From: Alphaproteobacteria bacterium
Lineage (GTDB): Bacteria; Pseudomonadota; Alphaproteobacteria; Rickettsiales; UBA998
NCBI GenBank assembly: GCA_004293935.1
Contig: RDZH01000015.1
Coordinates: 21,810-85,809 of the forward strand
DNA: 64,000 nt
Reading direction: 5' to 3'
A program made the position numbers and the translations under genes. Below the pieces are notes generated by a model, which ran no database searches, had not been told where the DNA came from, and saw nothing but the letters and a program-made list of their open reading frames with translations. Of the stretch, positions 49,054 to 56,765 are shown one piece after another (positions within the stretch are counted from its first letter, which is position 1; the number at the start of each line of letters is the position of its first letter).

Positions 49054-49365
49054 GTGACACCCGAAGAAATAAAACGCATTGTGGAAGAAAAGCGCGCTAT
49101 TCACAGCCCTAAATCAGCAAAGAGCAAGGGCAAAAGTGGGATGAGTGAGGCGTGGGATTATCTTGCTGATATGATCGCAGGTGTGCTGGTTGGTTTATTA
49201 ATGGGGTATTGGATCGATATTTGGTTCGGCACAAAGCCTATTATGCTGGTACTGTGTATGATATTAGGGAGCGCATCGGGCATTATGATGATGATGCGTA
49301 AAGTCAACAAGCATTCAACAACTGATACATTAAATCCTGATTTAGATCAGGAGAACGGAACATAA
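49054..49365 (+). CDS. atpI: ATP synthase protein I
   Basis: A 103-residue accessory protein that helps assemble the c ring. Basic N terminus followed by two membrane helices (about residues 38-58, DMIAGVLVGLLMGYWIDIWF, and 63-82, MLVLCMILGSASGIMMM), the alphaproteobacterial AtpI layout. Starts with GTG. First gene of the F0 operon. Confidence 0.9.
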   Translation: MTPEEIKRIVEEKRAIHSPKSAKSKGKSGMSEAWDYLADMIAGVLVGLLMGYWIDIWFGTKPIMLVLCMILGSASGIMMMMRKVNKHSTTDTLNPDLDQENGT

Positions 49366-49458
49366 TCAAAAAAATGTATCAAGCGCGCATTAAATGCTGG
49401 ACAAAATCATTCAGTTTGCGTATTGATACTGCCATATATTGAGGAACAAAAGGTAATC

Positions 49459-50196
49459 ATGGCTGAAGTTCATTCGCCCCTAGAACAGTTTACGATAAAG
49501 ACGCTTATTCAACTTCCTGAGTTGGGTGGCTATGCTATTCATTTTACTAATTCATCCTTCTGGATGGTTATAAGTGTTTTGGTGTGCTATGCGTTGTTTA
49601 TGGTGGGCTTGCGTCGTGCTTCGATAGTTCCTACGCGTATGCAGTCTATGGTTGAGATCACTTATCAGTTCATGTCTGATACATTGCGTGAGAATGCTGG
49701 GGAAGCTGGAAGACCCTATTTTCCTTTCATTTTTTCCGTCTTTTTGTTCGTACTGTTTTGTAATCTGATGGGAATCATACCCTATTCGTTTACGGCAACA
49801 AGTCATTTGGCTGTAACCTTTACGCTTGCGTTGTTGGTGTTTGTGATCTGCACTATTATAGGTTTTGTTAAAGGCGGATCACATTTTCTTGAGCATTTTT
49901 GGATGCCTGATGTGCCATTGGTGTTGCGTCCTGTGGTGTGCGTTCTTGAGGTGTGTTCCTATTTTGTACGACCAGTAAGTTTGTCGTTGCGGTTGGCTGC
50001 AACCATGATGTCTGGGCATCTTATCATGAAATTATTTGCAAGTTTTGTGATCATGATGGGTTTTTTTGGGATACTGCCTTTTGCATTTTTGGTGGGATTT
50101 ACGGTGTTTGAAGTCTTTATCGCAATATTACATGCGTACATTTTTTCTTTGCTGTCGTGTGTGTATCTGAATGATGCGCTGGGTGGCGCACATTAA
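49459..50196 (+). CDS. atpB: F0F1 ATP synthase subunit a
   Basis: Forms the proton half-channels beside the c ring. The 245-residue membrane protein has about six helices and the essential Arg in the helix VRPVSLSLRLAATMMSGH. GIIPYSFTATSHLAVTF is typical for subunit a. The ATG at 49459 follows AAAAGGTAATC and is preferred over a start 12 codons upstream. Confidence 0.96.
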   Translation: MAEVHSPLEQFTIKTLIQLPELGGYAIHFTNSSFWMVISVLVCYALFMVGLRRASIVPTRMQSMVEITYQFMSDTLRENAGEAGRPYFPFIFSVFLFVLFCNLMGIIPYSFTATSHLAVTFTLALLVFVICTIIGFVKGGSHFLEHFWMPDVPLVLRPVVCVLEVCSYFVRPVSLSLRLAATMMSGHLIMKLFASFVIMMGFFGILPFAFLVGFTVFEVFIAILHAYIFSLLSCVYLNDALGGAH

Positions 50197-50229
50197 ACAA
50201 GTTAACTTTTTTCTTTTTTGGAGTACTAT

Positions 50230-50451
50230 ATGGAAATGGAATCATTGAAATTTATTGGAGCGGGTATTGCTGCATTTGGTATGTTGGGTGCTGCCCTCGG
50301 TGTAGGTATGATTTTCGCTGCCCTCATGAATGGTATTGCGCGTAACCCTGCAGCAGAACCGAAAATGAGAGGTCTTGCTATTTTTGGAGCAGTATTTGCC
50401 GAACTTATGGGGATTCTTTCTTTTGTGATTGGTATCTTGATGGCTACATAA
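50230..50451 (+). CDS. atpE: F0F1 ATP synthase subunit c
   Basis: Proton-carrying ring subunit, 73 residues: two membrane helices joined by the polar loop RNPAAEPKM. The proton-binding carboxylate is the Glu in FAELMGILSFVIG, and the first helix holds the Gly-rich GMLGAALGVGMIFAAL packing motif. No extra Na+-binding residues (no Gln/Thr pair) are evident, so H+ coupling is likely. The ATG at 50230 follows GGAG at the right distance; the longer frame from 50218 is not needed. Confidence 0.96.
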   Translation: MEMESLKFIGAGIAAFGMLGAALGVGMIFAALMNGIARNPAAEPKMRGLAIFGAVFAELMGILSFVIGILMAT

Positions 50452-50482
50452 TAGGGTGATGTGATTGGGTAGGTAGAAAATC

Positions 50483-51061
50483 ATGAGTGACGTACAATCA
50501 ATTACTATTGCGGAACTGGATGCATCTCATGCGCCAACTGCTGAAGCGCATGTAGGTGCTTCTCAGGAAAAAGTGGGTATGCCACAACTTGACTTTTCTA
50601 CCTATTCATCTCAGATTTTTTGGCTTCTTGTGACGTTTGCGATGATGTATCTGCTTGTAGCACGCAGCATCCTTCCTCGTATTCATGATGTGATGGAGCG
50701 TCGCTTTGACCGTTTGGAACGTGATTTAGCACGCGCTCAAGAGCTTGCAGAAGATGCCGAGAAATCTAAAATCCATTATGAGGCTTTGGCTAAAGATGCG
50801 CGTCATCAAGCCAATCTTATGATGGAACGTGCCGTGAAAGAACAAGAGGCGCGTTTGGACGACATGATGCATCAAGCGGATGCGCAAGTAGCGCAGATGA
50901 TCGAGCAATCGAATCGTGTGATGGAAGAAAAACGTGTTTCCATTCAGCAGCAATTAAGCGTGGTAAGTGAATCTGTGGCTCAGATACTTATTAAAGAATT
51001 GACGAATATCACTTCCGATATGGATAAAGTTCGTAGTGCCTTCACCGCGTTGGAGAGATAG
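50483..51061 (+). CDS. F0F1 ATP synthase subunit b' (b-like)
   Basis: Peripheral-stalk subunit of 192 residues: cytoplasmic N-terminal extension (about 38 residues), one membrane helix (about 42-62, IFWLLVTFAMMYLLVARSILP) and a long coiled coil to the C terminus. First of the paired b-type subunits characteristic of alphaproteobacteria and phototrophs, where b' and b form a heterodimer. Confidence 0.92.
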   Translation: MSDVQSITIAELDASHAPTAEAHVGASQEKVGMPQLDFSTYSSQIFWLLVTFAMMYLLVARSILPRIHDVMERRFDRLERDLARAQELAEDAEKSKIHYEALAKDARHQANLMMERAVKEQEARLDDMMHQADAQVAQMIEQSNRVMEEKRVSIQQQLSVVSESVAQILIKELTNITSDMDKVRSAFTALER

Positions 51062-51063
51062 AT

Positions 51064-51546
51064 ATGGTTGTTGATGAAAGTATGATTGTTGCGGTGGCAT
51101 TTGCAACCATGTTGTTTTTGGGGCTTCGCCCTTTTATCGCCTTCTTAAATAAAAATCTTGATGCACGTAGTGCGCGCATTGATAAAGAACTGAAAGACGC
51201 TACGCGCCTTCGTGAAGAAGCGCAACATATGATGAGTGAATATGAGCGTAAATGCCGTGAAGTAGAGCAAGAAGCACAACAAATGTTGGCGCAAGCAGAG
51301 CATAATGTAGTGTTGCTCAAACAAAATGCTGAAAAGCAACTTAAAGATGCGGTTGCGGCACGTATTGCTGTAGCGCATCAACAGATTGCTCTTATGGAAG
51401 AACAGATCATTCAAGAAATGAAGACGCAGGCGATTGAACGTTCGGTACGTGTGACTCAGCATGTGATTCAATCGACACTGACGCAAGAAGCTCATAATCA
51501 TTTACTAAGAACCATGCTATCTGATGCTTCGCACGTAGCGCATTGA
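51064..51546 (+). CDS. atpF: F0F1 ATP synthase subunit b
   Basis: The second stalk subunit, 160 residues: N-terminal membrane helix (about 6-24, MIVAVAFATMLFLGLRPFI) and a coiled coil with RLREEAQHMMSEYERKCREVEQEA-type heptads. It begins two bases after the b' stop. The F1 genes are not in the window, as expected for alphaproteobacteria, where F0 and F1 operons are separate. Confidence 0.94.
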   Translation: MVVDESMIVAVAFATMLFLGLRPFIAFLNKNLDARSARIDKELKDATRLREEAQHMMSEYERKCREVEQEAQQMLAQAEHNVVLLKQNAEKQLKDAVAARIAVAHQQIALMEEQIIQEMKTQAIERSVRVTQHVIQSTLTQEAHNHLLRTMLSDASHVAH

Positions 51547-51584
51547 GAATATTACAAACTCTTTTCAGTTAGTCGTTAATATCT

Positions 51585-52457
51585 GTGCGTTTTATGTTCT
51601 ATCATGTACGACTATCTCTTTGTGCGTTCGCATTTTTGTGCAGTGCAAGCAATCCAAAGCCCGTTTGTGCAGCCGCTTGGACGCAAGCAAAGGGAGAGCA
51701 TCTTGTTATTGTATCCTATCAATTTTATCAAGCGCAATCTTTTTTTGATGTGGATCGGCAGAAGCAACCCAAAAATGGACGATTCAGCAAGGATGAATGG
51801 CAGCTCTATCATGAACATGGTTGGCGCGATGGTGTAACATTGGGAAAGCAAGTAGCCTTTTCACGGCAACGTGATGTGCAGCGTGATGTTTTTGCACGCA
51901 CTCCCGAGGATCGTGTGCGTATTGTTGAGTTTAGTGGTATCACGCAGGCTGAATATTTTGCAACCGTACAATTATGGCGTGATGATGAGTGGGCAGTTGC
52001 GTTGCAGCCACGCATCGGGATACCCTCCTATTTTTTTGATAATCCCCCTGATGATTTAGTCACAGATAATTTTAGCGTACAGATGGCGGTTTCTGTGGGG
52101 CATAATTTTACGTTGATGGAAACAACAGGGCATTTTTTTGATATGAGTGCAGCCTATCGTCATCGCACGGGGCAATTATTGGATCAGTATATGCTGCATG
52201 TTGTCGCGGGATTGAAGTTGAGTGACGACTGGATGCTGTTGCCTGAAATCCATTATACGGGCGCATCTGGTGCTATTGATCGAAATATTATGACGATTAC
52301 AGGACAAAATGATTATGAATTAACGAAAATGCAAGGAACGATTCGCTATCAATGGTTGCATGATGTTGCGGTGCAAATGGGGGGCTTTGCTCATAGTGAT
52401 GGGATGAATACGGGGGGCGGTGGCGGTGCTTTGGTGAGTGTATGGTTAACCTTCTAA
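51585..52457 (+). CDS. Probable outer-membrane beta-barrel protein
   Basis: A protein of up to 290 residues with a signal peptide (about residues 5-30, ending VCAAAW) followed by alternating polar/hydrophobic strands (EHLVIVSYQFYQA, AEYFATVQLWRD, WAVALQPRIGIPSY, DQYMLHVVAGLKLS) and a C-terminal strand ending in Phe (GGALVSVWLTF), the mark of barrels inserted by BamA. The start may be GTG 51585 or ATG 51594. It is followed 17 bases later by a membrane glycosyltransferase; a joint role in polysaccharide export or surface modification is possible but unproven. Confidence 0.78.
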   Translation: MRFMFYHVRLSLCAFAFLCSASNPKPVCAAAWTQAKGEHLVIVSYQFYQAQSFFDVDRQKQPKNGRFSKDEWQLYHEHGWRDGVTLGKQVAFSRQRDVQRDVFARTPEDRVRIVEFSGITQAEYFATVQLWRDDEWAVALQPRIGIPSYFFDNPPDDLVTDNFSVQMAVSVGHNFTLMETTGHFFDMSAAYRHRTGQLLDQYMLHVVAGLKLSDDWMLLPEIHYTGASGAIDRNIMTITGQNDYELTKMQGTIRYQWLHDVAVQMGGFAHSDGMNTGGGGGALVSVWLTF

Positions 52458-52474
52458 ACAGGTGCTAAGAGCTG

Positions 52475-54133
52475 ATGATGCAGGATGTTTTTTCTTATCC
52501 GTCAGACCCTTCATTGTGGGATAAAGCGCGCTATAGCGATTATTTGCAGCAACGCGCTGTTCCTTTGGTGCGTGATGCACAAGGGGTGTGGATTGCTATT
52601 GTCGATGAAGATGCGATTAATGATCAGGTTCATGCGTGGTTTCCGAGCGAACAGGTGCATTTTATTCAGATAGCCGAGGCGCAGTTTCGTGAGGTGATAC
52701 AGTGCCATGCTTCAGCTTTGTGGATGCATGATGCGATTTATGGGCTTGCAAGCCGTTATCCGCATTATGCCCTCTATGGGAAAAAGGCGTGGCATGAGCG
52801 GTGGAAGATAGGCGTATGGATGGTGATGGCGATTGCGTCTGTGATGCTGGTGCGCCACTATGGCGAGCCATCGCTGGTTTTTTCATGGATGGTTTCCGCG
52901 ATCAGTATGGTGTTTATGAGCATGATAATGTTCAAGGTGATGTTGATGCTGGTTGGGCATCGCGTGCGCCACGCAGTCTTTGACAAAACGCATCAAGCAG
53001 CCCTCCTTGACGATGATGCCTTGCCGATCTATTCCGTATTAGTGCCAATGGTGGATGAGGCGGATTCCGTTTCTGAAATTATTGCAAGCCTAAGCATGTT
53101 GGATTACCCGCATGAGAAATTAGAGATTTGGTTGATTTTAGAGGTGCATGATCGCGCAACGATAGAGGCGGTGCGGCGTGTTCCTTATGATACGCGTTTT
53201 CGGGTGCTGATTGTGCCAGATGTTGCCCCCTATACAAAGCCCAAAGCGTGTAATTATGCCTTGCCGTGCCTCAGAGGTGAGTTTGTCACTATTTATGATG
53301 CGGAAGATGCGCCCAATGCCATGCAATTACGGCACGCAGTGGCATTATTTCGACATGATCCGAGCATTGGTTGTTTGCAGGCATGTTTGAATTGGTATAA
53401 TTGGAATGAACATTGGTTGACGCGTTTCTTTCATGTGGAATATGCCATGTTATTTCAGGTGTTGCTACCCGCTTTATCCGCATTGGCAATACCGATCCCT
53501 TTGGGCGGAACGAGCAATCATATACGGGTGGAGCTTTTGCGTCAAGTTGGCGGATGGGATGCATTTAACGTCACGGAAGATGCGGATTTAGGAATTCGCT
53601 TGGCATCCATGGGGGTACGGATTTTGCCAATGCATGGGCTAACGTTAGAAGAAGCACCCATTTCGCTATGGGCATGGATGAAACAACGTACCCGTTGGAT
53701 CAAAGGATATATACAAACATGGCGTGTATTGCAACGTCGAACGCGTGATCGTTATCGGGCGATGGGGTGGTTTGGGTTGTTGGGTATTCATTATGTGATT
53801 GGTTTATCTTCTATTATTTATGCCGTTGCACCGTTGATGTGGTGTTTGGGGGTTATCATCTATTGGGGATATGATGTGCCATTGACTCCCCGTGCAGAAG
53901 CCTATGCTACAACGGTGTTGGTGGCGGGATGTATGATGCAATGGTGGTCAGTATGGAGCATGAGGCATGTGCATGGTTGTCATGTGTCCTTAGGTGTTCT
54001 TATCTTCTATCCGTGCTATTTTTTGCTGCACGCATATGCAGGGGTGCGTGCGCTTTGGCATGTAGTGACTGCGCCATATCTTTGGGAAAAAACCGCGCAT
54101 GGAAAAACACACATCATGCGCCCTAGGGGGTAG
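52475..54133 (+). CDS. Family 2 membrane glycosyltransferase (processive type)
   Basis: A 552-residue inner-membrane enzyme. An N-terminal cytoplasmic region (about residues 1-105) precedes two membrane helices (about 112-155), then a GT2 catalytic domain with the D,D,D,QxxRW pattern of cellulose/hyaluronan-type synthases: VPMVDEADSV, YDAEDAP, TEDADLGIRL and QRTRWIKGY. Four membrane helices follow (about 430-530). The acceptor and sugar are unknown. The last codons and stop lie in CCCTAGGGGGTAG. Confidence 0.9.
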   Translation: MMQDVFSYPSDPSLWDKARYSDYLQQRAVPLVRDAQGVWIAIVDEDAINDQVHAWFPSEQVHFIQIAEAQFREVIQCHASALWMHDAIYGLASRYPHYALYGKKAWHERWKIGVWMVMAIASVMLVRHYGEPSLVFSWMVSAISMVFMSMIMFKVMLMLVGHRVRHAVFDKTHQAALLDDDALPIYSVLVPMVDEADSVSEIIASLSMLDYPHEKLEIWLILEVHDRATIEAVRRVPYDTRFRVLIVPDVAPYTKPKACNYALPCLRGEFVTIYDAEDAPNAMQLRHAVALFRHDPSIGCLQACLNWYNWNEHWLTRFFHVEYAMLFQVLLPALSALAIPIPLGGTSNHIRVELLRQVGGWDAFNVTEDADLGIRLASMGVRILPMHGLTLEEAPISLWAWMKQRTRWIKGYIQTWRVLQRRTRDRYRAMGWFGLLGIHYVIGLSSIIYAVAPLMWCLGVIIYWGYDVPLTPRAEAYATTVLVAGCMMQWWSVWSMRHVHGCHVSLGVLIFYPCYFLLHAYAGVRALWHVVTAPYLWEKTAHGKTHIMRPRG

Positions 54134-54139
54134 CAACTG

Positions 54140-54171
54140 ATGCACTATAGATCATATGAACTATAGTGCAT
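54140..54171. terminator. 11-bp perfect inverted repeat between convergent genes
   Basis: ATGCACTATAG and CTATAGTGCAT around a 10-nt loop, between the glycosyltransferase (+) and the acidic-protein gene (-). Probably a two-way transcription barrier; no U-run. It contains the GCACTATA motif seen in other intergenic hairpins of the window. Confidence 0.55.
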
Positions 54172-54180
54172 AATGCTCAG

Positions 54181-54435
54181 TTAGTCACCATCTTCTTCGA
54201 TAAGCAGTGTTCCAAAAAGGAAAACATCCCCATCGTCATCTTCGGCTGGTTCAGGGGGTTCGGCGTGAACTCCTTGTGCGATTACCGTCTGAATAAATTC
54301 AGTGATTTCAGGCGAAAGGGTGACGGTGGGTTGAGGAAGATCTTCTTCCAGTGGATAGTCTTCCTCTATGAGAAATAGGGGAAGCAACACATCGTCATCA
54401 TCATGAGGTTCGGGTGTTGGGGTTGACTGTGTCAT
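54181..54435 (-). CDS. Small, highly acidic hypothetical protein with internal repeat
   Basis: An 84-residue protein, about one-third Asp/Glu, without signal or membrane segments. Two similar stretches occur: DDDDVLLPLFLIEEDYP near the N terminus and DDDGDVFLFGTLLIEEDGD at the end, separated by a Pro-rich linker with a short helix (EITEFIQTVIAQGV). It lies downstream of the head-tail genes on the same strand, after a gap of about 100 bp. It does not resemble any GTA gene I know; function unknown. Confidence 0.6.
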   Translation of the reverse strand: MTQSTPTPEPHDDDDVLLPLFLIEEDYPLEEDLPQPTVTLSPEITEFIQTVIAQGVHAEPPEPAEDDDGDVFLFGTLLIEEDGD

Positions 54436-54538
54436 AAAATTATGGGGTTTAACATCGTTATTGGCGATATTAAAACAAAGGTATCCGATCTTTATATATG
54501 ATGCTGGTTGTCATTGCAAATGTTTTGATCCTATGTCC

Positions 54539-54964
54539 CTAGGGGATAATGCTATACGTCACGTTTGAAGCGAAGATAAGCTGGGCTTCATAGCGTTCGG
54601 GTTCATTATGTTCGTTGCTGCGCTCGAAAGATGTGCAGAGTCCCATGCCGTCCATTTTATGGGTGGTGCTGAAATGTACTTCTAGTGGAAAGGATGTGCC
54701 ATTGAGGGCATAATGCATCAACCAATGTTCGGCAGCAGCATGATCATAGATGCCACGAATCCATAGTTGCACGCTCCGTTGCCCTGCGGGGGAGGGGCGA
54801 TGCTCCCATAAGCCATCGCTCATACTAAGGCGGCGATGTTCGCGTAGTTCTTCGCACAGCATACGGCTATCCGTGACGAGTGCGAGCGTATGATAAATGC
54901 ATGTGAGGGGATTCGGTGTATCACCGATACGAATCTGAATTTCTTGTCCTTGGGCAATCGTCAT
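54539..54964 (-). CDS. Phage/GTA-type major tail protein
   Basis: A 141-residue protein that follows the tail tube protein family TP901-1 / GTA gp9: IAQGQEIQIRIGD at the start, YHTLALVTDSRML, SPAGQRSVQLWIRGIYDHAAAEHWLMHYAL, a mid-domain about the EVHFSTTHKMDGMGL strand and EAQLIFASN at the end. In a GTA it would polymerise into the tail tube. Fourth of four consecutive head-tail genes in GTA order. Confidence 0.75.
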   Translation of the reverse strand: MTIAQGQEIQIRIGDTPNPLTCIYHTLALVTDSRMLCEELREHRRLSMSDGLWEHRPSPAGQRSVQLWIRGIYDHAAAEHWLMHYALNGTSFPLEVHFSTTHKMDGMGLCTSFERSNEHNEPERYEAQLIFASNVTYSIIP

Positions 54965-54974
54965 ATATCGCTCC

Positions 54975-55391
54975 CTATAATCTGGTTACGGCATCAAAAC
55001 GCAGGCGTGTACACCGAATAGGTGCGTCCGCTTTCATTTCCACCTTATGATCCCGCATGTGCCAACTGACGATGTACATCCCTGCCGTGGCGCGTAGGTT
55101 GGTGAGTGACCAGACGGTTTCAATGCGTTTGGCAATGTTCCATGCGTGCGCCATGCCGTGATAATCTGTCCAAATATCCGCATAAAACTCCATACGTGCG
55201 ATAGTGACTGTGCGTGCAGGTTCAGTTGCAGAGCGACCATAAGAACAGCGCACATAGGGCAGGAGTGTTCCTTGCGGTACATAATCATACACACCACTGA
55301 CCATGCCCATAAGGGGTGTATCTTGCTGTGCTAAGGTGATGATGCGTTGCAGCATGGTTTGTGTCATATCAATATGGGTAGTGAGTGTCAT
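54975..55391 (-). CDS. Tail terminator-like protein (DUF3168, GTA gp8-like)
   Basis: A 138-residue protein of DUF3168 type: short helical start (MLQRIITLAQQDTPLMGMVSG, cut here for length), then GVYDYVPQGTLLPYVRCSYG and later MEFYADIWTDYHGMAHAWNIAKRI, the conserved core found in GTA gp8 and HK97-like tail terminators. Lies 10 bases from the major tail protein gene. Confidence 0.75.
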   Translation of the reverse strand: MTLTTHIDMTQTMLQRIITLAQQDTPLMGMVSGVYDYVPQGTLLPYVRCSYGRSATEPARTVTIARMEFYADIWTDYHGMAHAWNIAKRIETVWSLTNLRATAGMYIVSWHMRDHKVEMKADAPIRCTRLRFDAVTRL

Positions 55392-55405
55392 AGATGCCTC
55401 CTTAG

Positions 55406-55726
55406 TTAAGAAATGCGTTCGAGCAAACAGAGGGAATAATGCGGATCATCCGTGTGGGGGGTAATCCATAAAATGTGATAAGGAATCATGTTGATGATGC
55501 ATCGCATGGTGGGTTCAAGCGGGTGTGTGCTGCGATAGATCATCTGGGTGCGGATTCGAGCTGTGAGTGCATCGTTTGTGAGCGATTCTTCACCGCGCAC
55601 ATGGCGTAATTTTGCCCATAGGGTTGTGTGGAGTACCCATGTGCGGGAAAATCCACCCGCACCATCAGCAGTTTCTACCAAGCGTTCTACGCGCACACGG
55701 TGTGATAAACGTCCAATATCATTCAT
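55406..55726 (-). CDS. Phage/GTA head-tail adaptor protein
   Basis: A 106-residue protein of the SPP1 gp16 / HK97-type head closure family (GTA gp7-like): N-terminal MNDIGRLSHRVRVERLVE, DGAGGFSRTWVLHTTLWAKLRHVRGEE, a long basic strand around ARIRTQMIYRS, and ILWITPHTDD near the end. It overlaps the connector gene stop by four bases. Confidence 0.8.
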   Translation of the reverse strand: MNDIGRLSHRVRVERLVETADGAGGFSRTWVLHTTLWAKLRHVRGEESLTNDALTARIRTQMIYRSTHPLEPTMRCIINMIPYHILWITPHTDDPHYSLCLLERIS

Positions 55727-56259
55727 ACGCGCACCTTTTTATAGCTTGCATAGATGTCACGCGATTGGGCGGGCAGGGGTGCAGAAGAAGATCGCATCTC
55801 ATAACATAGGGCAATATGATGCAGCATGGCGTGCTTTAATGCCATGTCATTATGCGCTTTGGGGCTGGTGCGGTACACTATTTTGAGCATATGCGCATTG
55901 ATGGTGTTGATGAAGATGAGTTTATAGGGCAGCACTAATTGATAGTTGAGCGATGCAATGATTGTCGGTGCATAAGAGGCATCATAGGAGGTGATCGAGG
56001 TGATGCTAAGTGCGGGTGACATAGGAAGCACCAGTTCTTTAGCAGAAAAATCAGGATAATGCACTGTCCATTCTTGTTCCACTAAGGCACTAGCTATATA
56101 ATGTTCCGCGTGGATGCGTGCGCTGACAATCATTTCACTAATGAGGAGATCATCATCATTATAATCCACACGAAGAAATAATTTTGCCTCGGCAAGAGAA
56201 ATACGTTCGGCAACCGCACCCGAACTGCGCTGTAAATAATCATAATGGCAGGAAAGCAT
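55723..56259 (-). CDS. Phage/GTA head-tail connector (gp6-like)
   Basis: A 178-residue protein of the gp6-like connector family. SLAEAKLFLRVDYNDDDLLI followed by the helix SARIHAEHYIASALVEQEW is the family signature; a beta domain and C-terminal ALKHAMLHHIALCYEMR helix follow. The ATG at 56259 with GGAG eight bases upstream is preferred to the longest frame (56346). The capsid, portal and terminase genes that usually come before it are missing. Confidence 0.8.
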   Translation of the reverse strand: MLSCHYDYLQRSSGAVAERISLAEAKLFLRVDYNDDDLLISEMIVSARIHAEHYIASALVEQEWTVHYPDFSAKELVLPMSPALSITSITSYDASYAPTIIASLNYQLVLPYKLIFINTINAHMLKIVYRTSPKAHNDMALKHAMLHHIALCYEMRSSSAPLPAQSRDIYASYKKVRV

Positions 56260-56354
56260 GAAAAAAACTCCATCTGAGGTGATGGGGTGTACGCTAAAAG
56301 AAGAACTATGGGGCAGGAAGGGAGAATTTGTGGCGTGGGCAATCAAAAAAAAAC

Positions 56355-56384
56355 TTGACTAATCTTTATCTTTTTGCGTATAAT
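56355..56384 (+). promoter_or_regulatory. Strong sigma-70-type promoter for the 59-residue gene
   Basis: TTGACT (56355-56360), 18-bp spacer, TATAAT (56379-56384): near-consensus. Transcription should start near 56391, giving a leader of about 80 nt. Confidence 0.75.
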
Positions 56385-56399
56385 AATGATGTACACTTT

Positions 56400-56455
56400 G
56401 CAATTTTTCCTCAAAGAAAATTGCTTCATCCCTCTGGTTCTAATAAAAACAGAGG
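56400..56455 (+). promoter_or_regulatory. Structured leader with two hairpins
   Basis: GCAATTTT (56400-56407) pairs with AAAATTGC (56417-56424); CCTCTG (56431-56436) pairs with CAGAGG (56450-56455). The second stem takes up AGAGG, the only Shine-Dalgarno-like bases before the ATG at 56471, so folding could limit translation. Confidence 0.5.
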
Positions 56456-56470
56456 TGAATACTCATTGTT

Positions 56471-56650
56471 ATGCAGTTCGTTAAAACTTCCATGGGAATC
56501 TTTCGTGCATCTTTTTACTTGTTTCGCGAAGCAATTCGTGATGTTGTAAAAGGCGACATACCAGAATATTTTCCTTCAAAGCAAGAAGCAGTTGATGTGT
56601 TTCTGGACTTAGCTATGAAAATGGCTGAAGATCCAAACTACAGACCGTAG
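56471..56650 (+). CDS. Small protein, 59 residues, in its own transcription unit
   Basis: Begins MQFVKTSMGIFRASFYLF, ends DLAMKMAEDPNYRP. Soluble, helical, with a hydrophobic/aromatic N-terminal helix and an acidic C-terminal one (KQEAVDVFLDLAMKMAED). Coding status is supported by a near-consensus promoter upstream, a textbook terminator two bases after the stop, and a continuous frame with normal codon use. No recognised family. It lies divergently next to the GTA-type genes, so it might belong to that cassette. Confidence 0.65.
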   Translation: MQFVKTSMGIFRASFYLFREAIRDVVKGDIPEYFPSKQEAVDVFLDLAMKMAEDPNYRP

Positions 56651-56651
56651 C

Positions 56652-56686
56652 AGAAAAGCTCACCCCCTCGGGTGGGCTTTTCTTTT
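56652..56686 (+). terminator. Intrinsic terminator of the 59-residue gene
   Basis: AGAAAAGC...GCTTTTCT outer stem and CACCC/GGGTG inner stem, ending in CTTTTCTTTT. Strong and close to the stop codon at 56648-56650. Confidence 0.88.
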
Positions 56687-56765
56687 GGTAATGATTTTGT
56701 AAAAATATCGATAATTCCTTTGGATTTTCAACTATAATTTAACGATCCTAATGCTACCATAGAGT

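Noticed and set aside
56328..56549. 73-residue frame over the promoter and leader of the 59-residue gene
   Set aside because: It would cover the promoter and the leader hairpins in another frame; the 59-residue frame explains promoter and terminator better.
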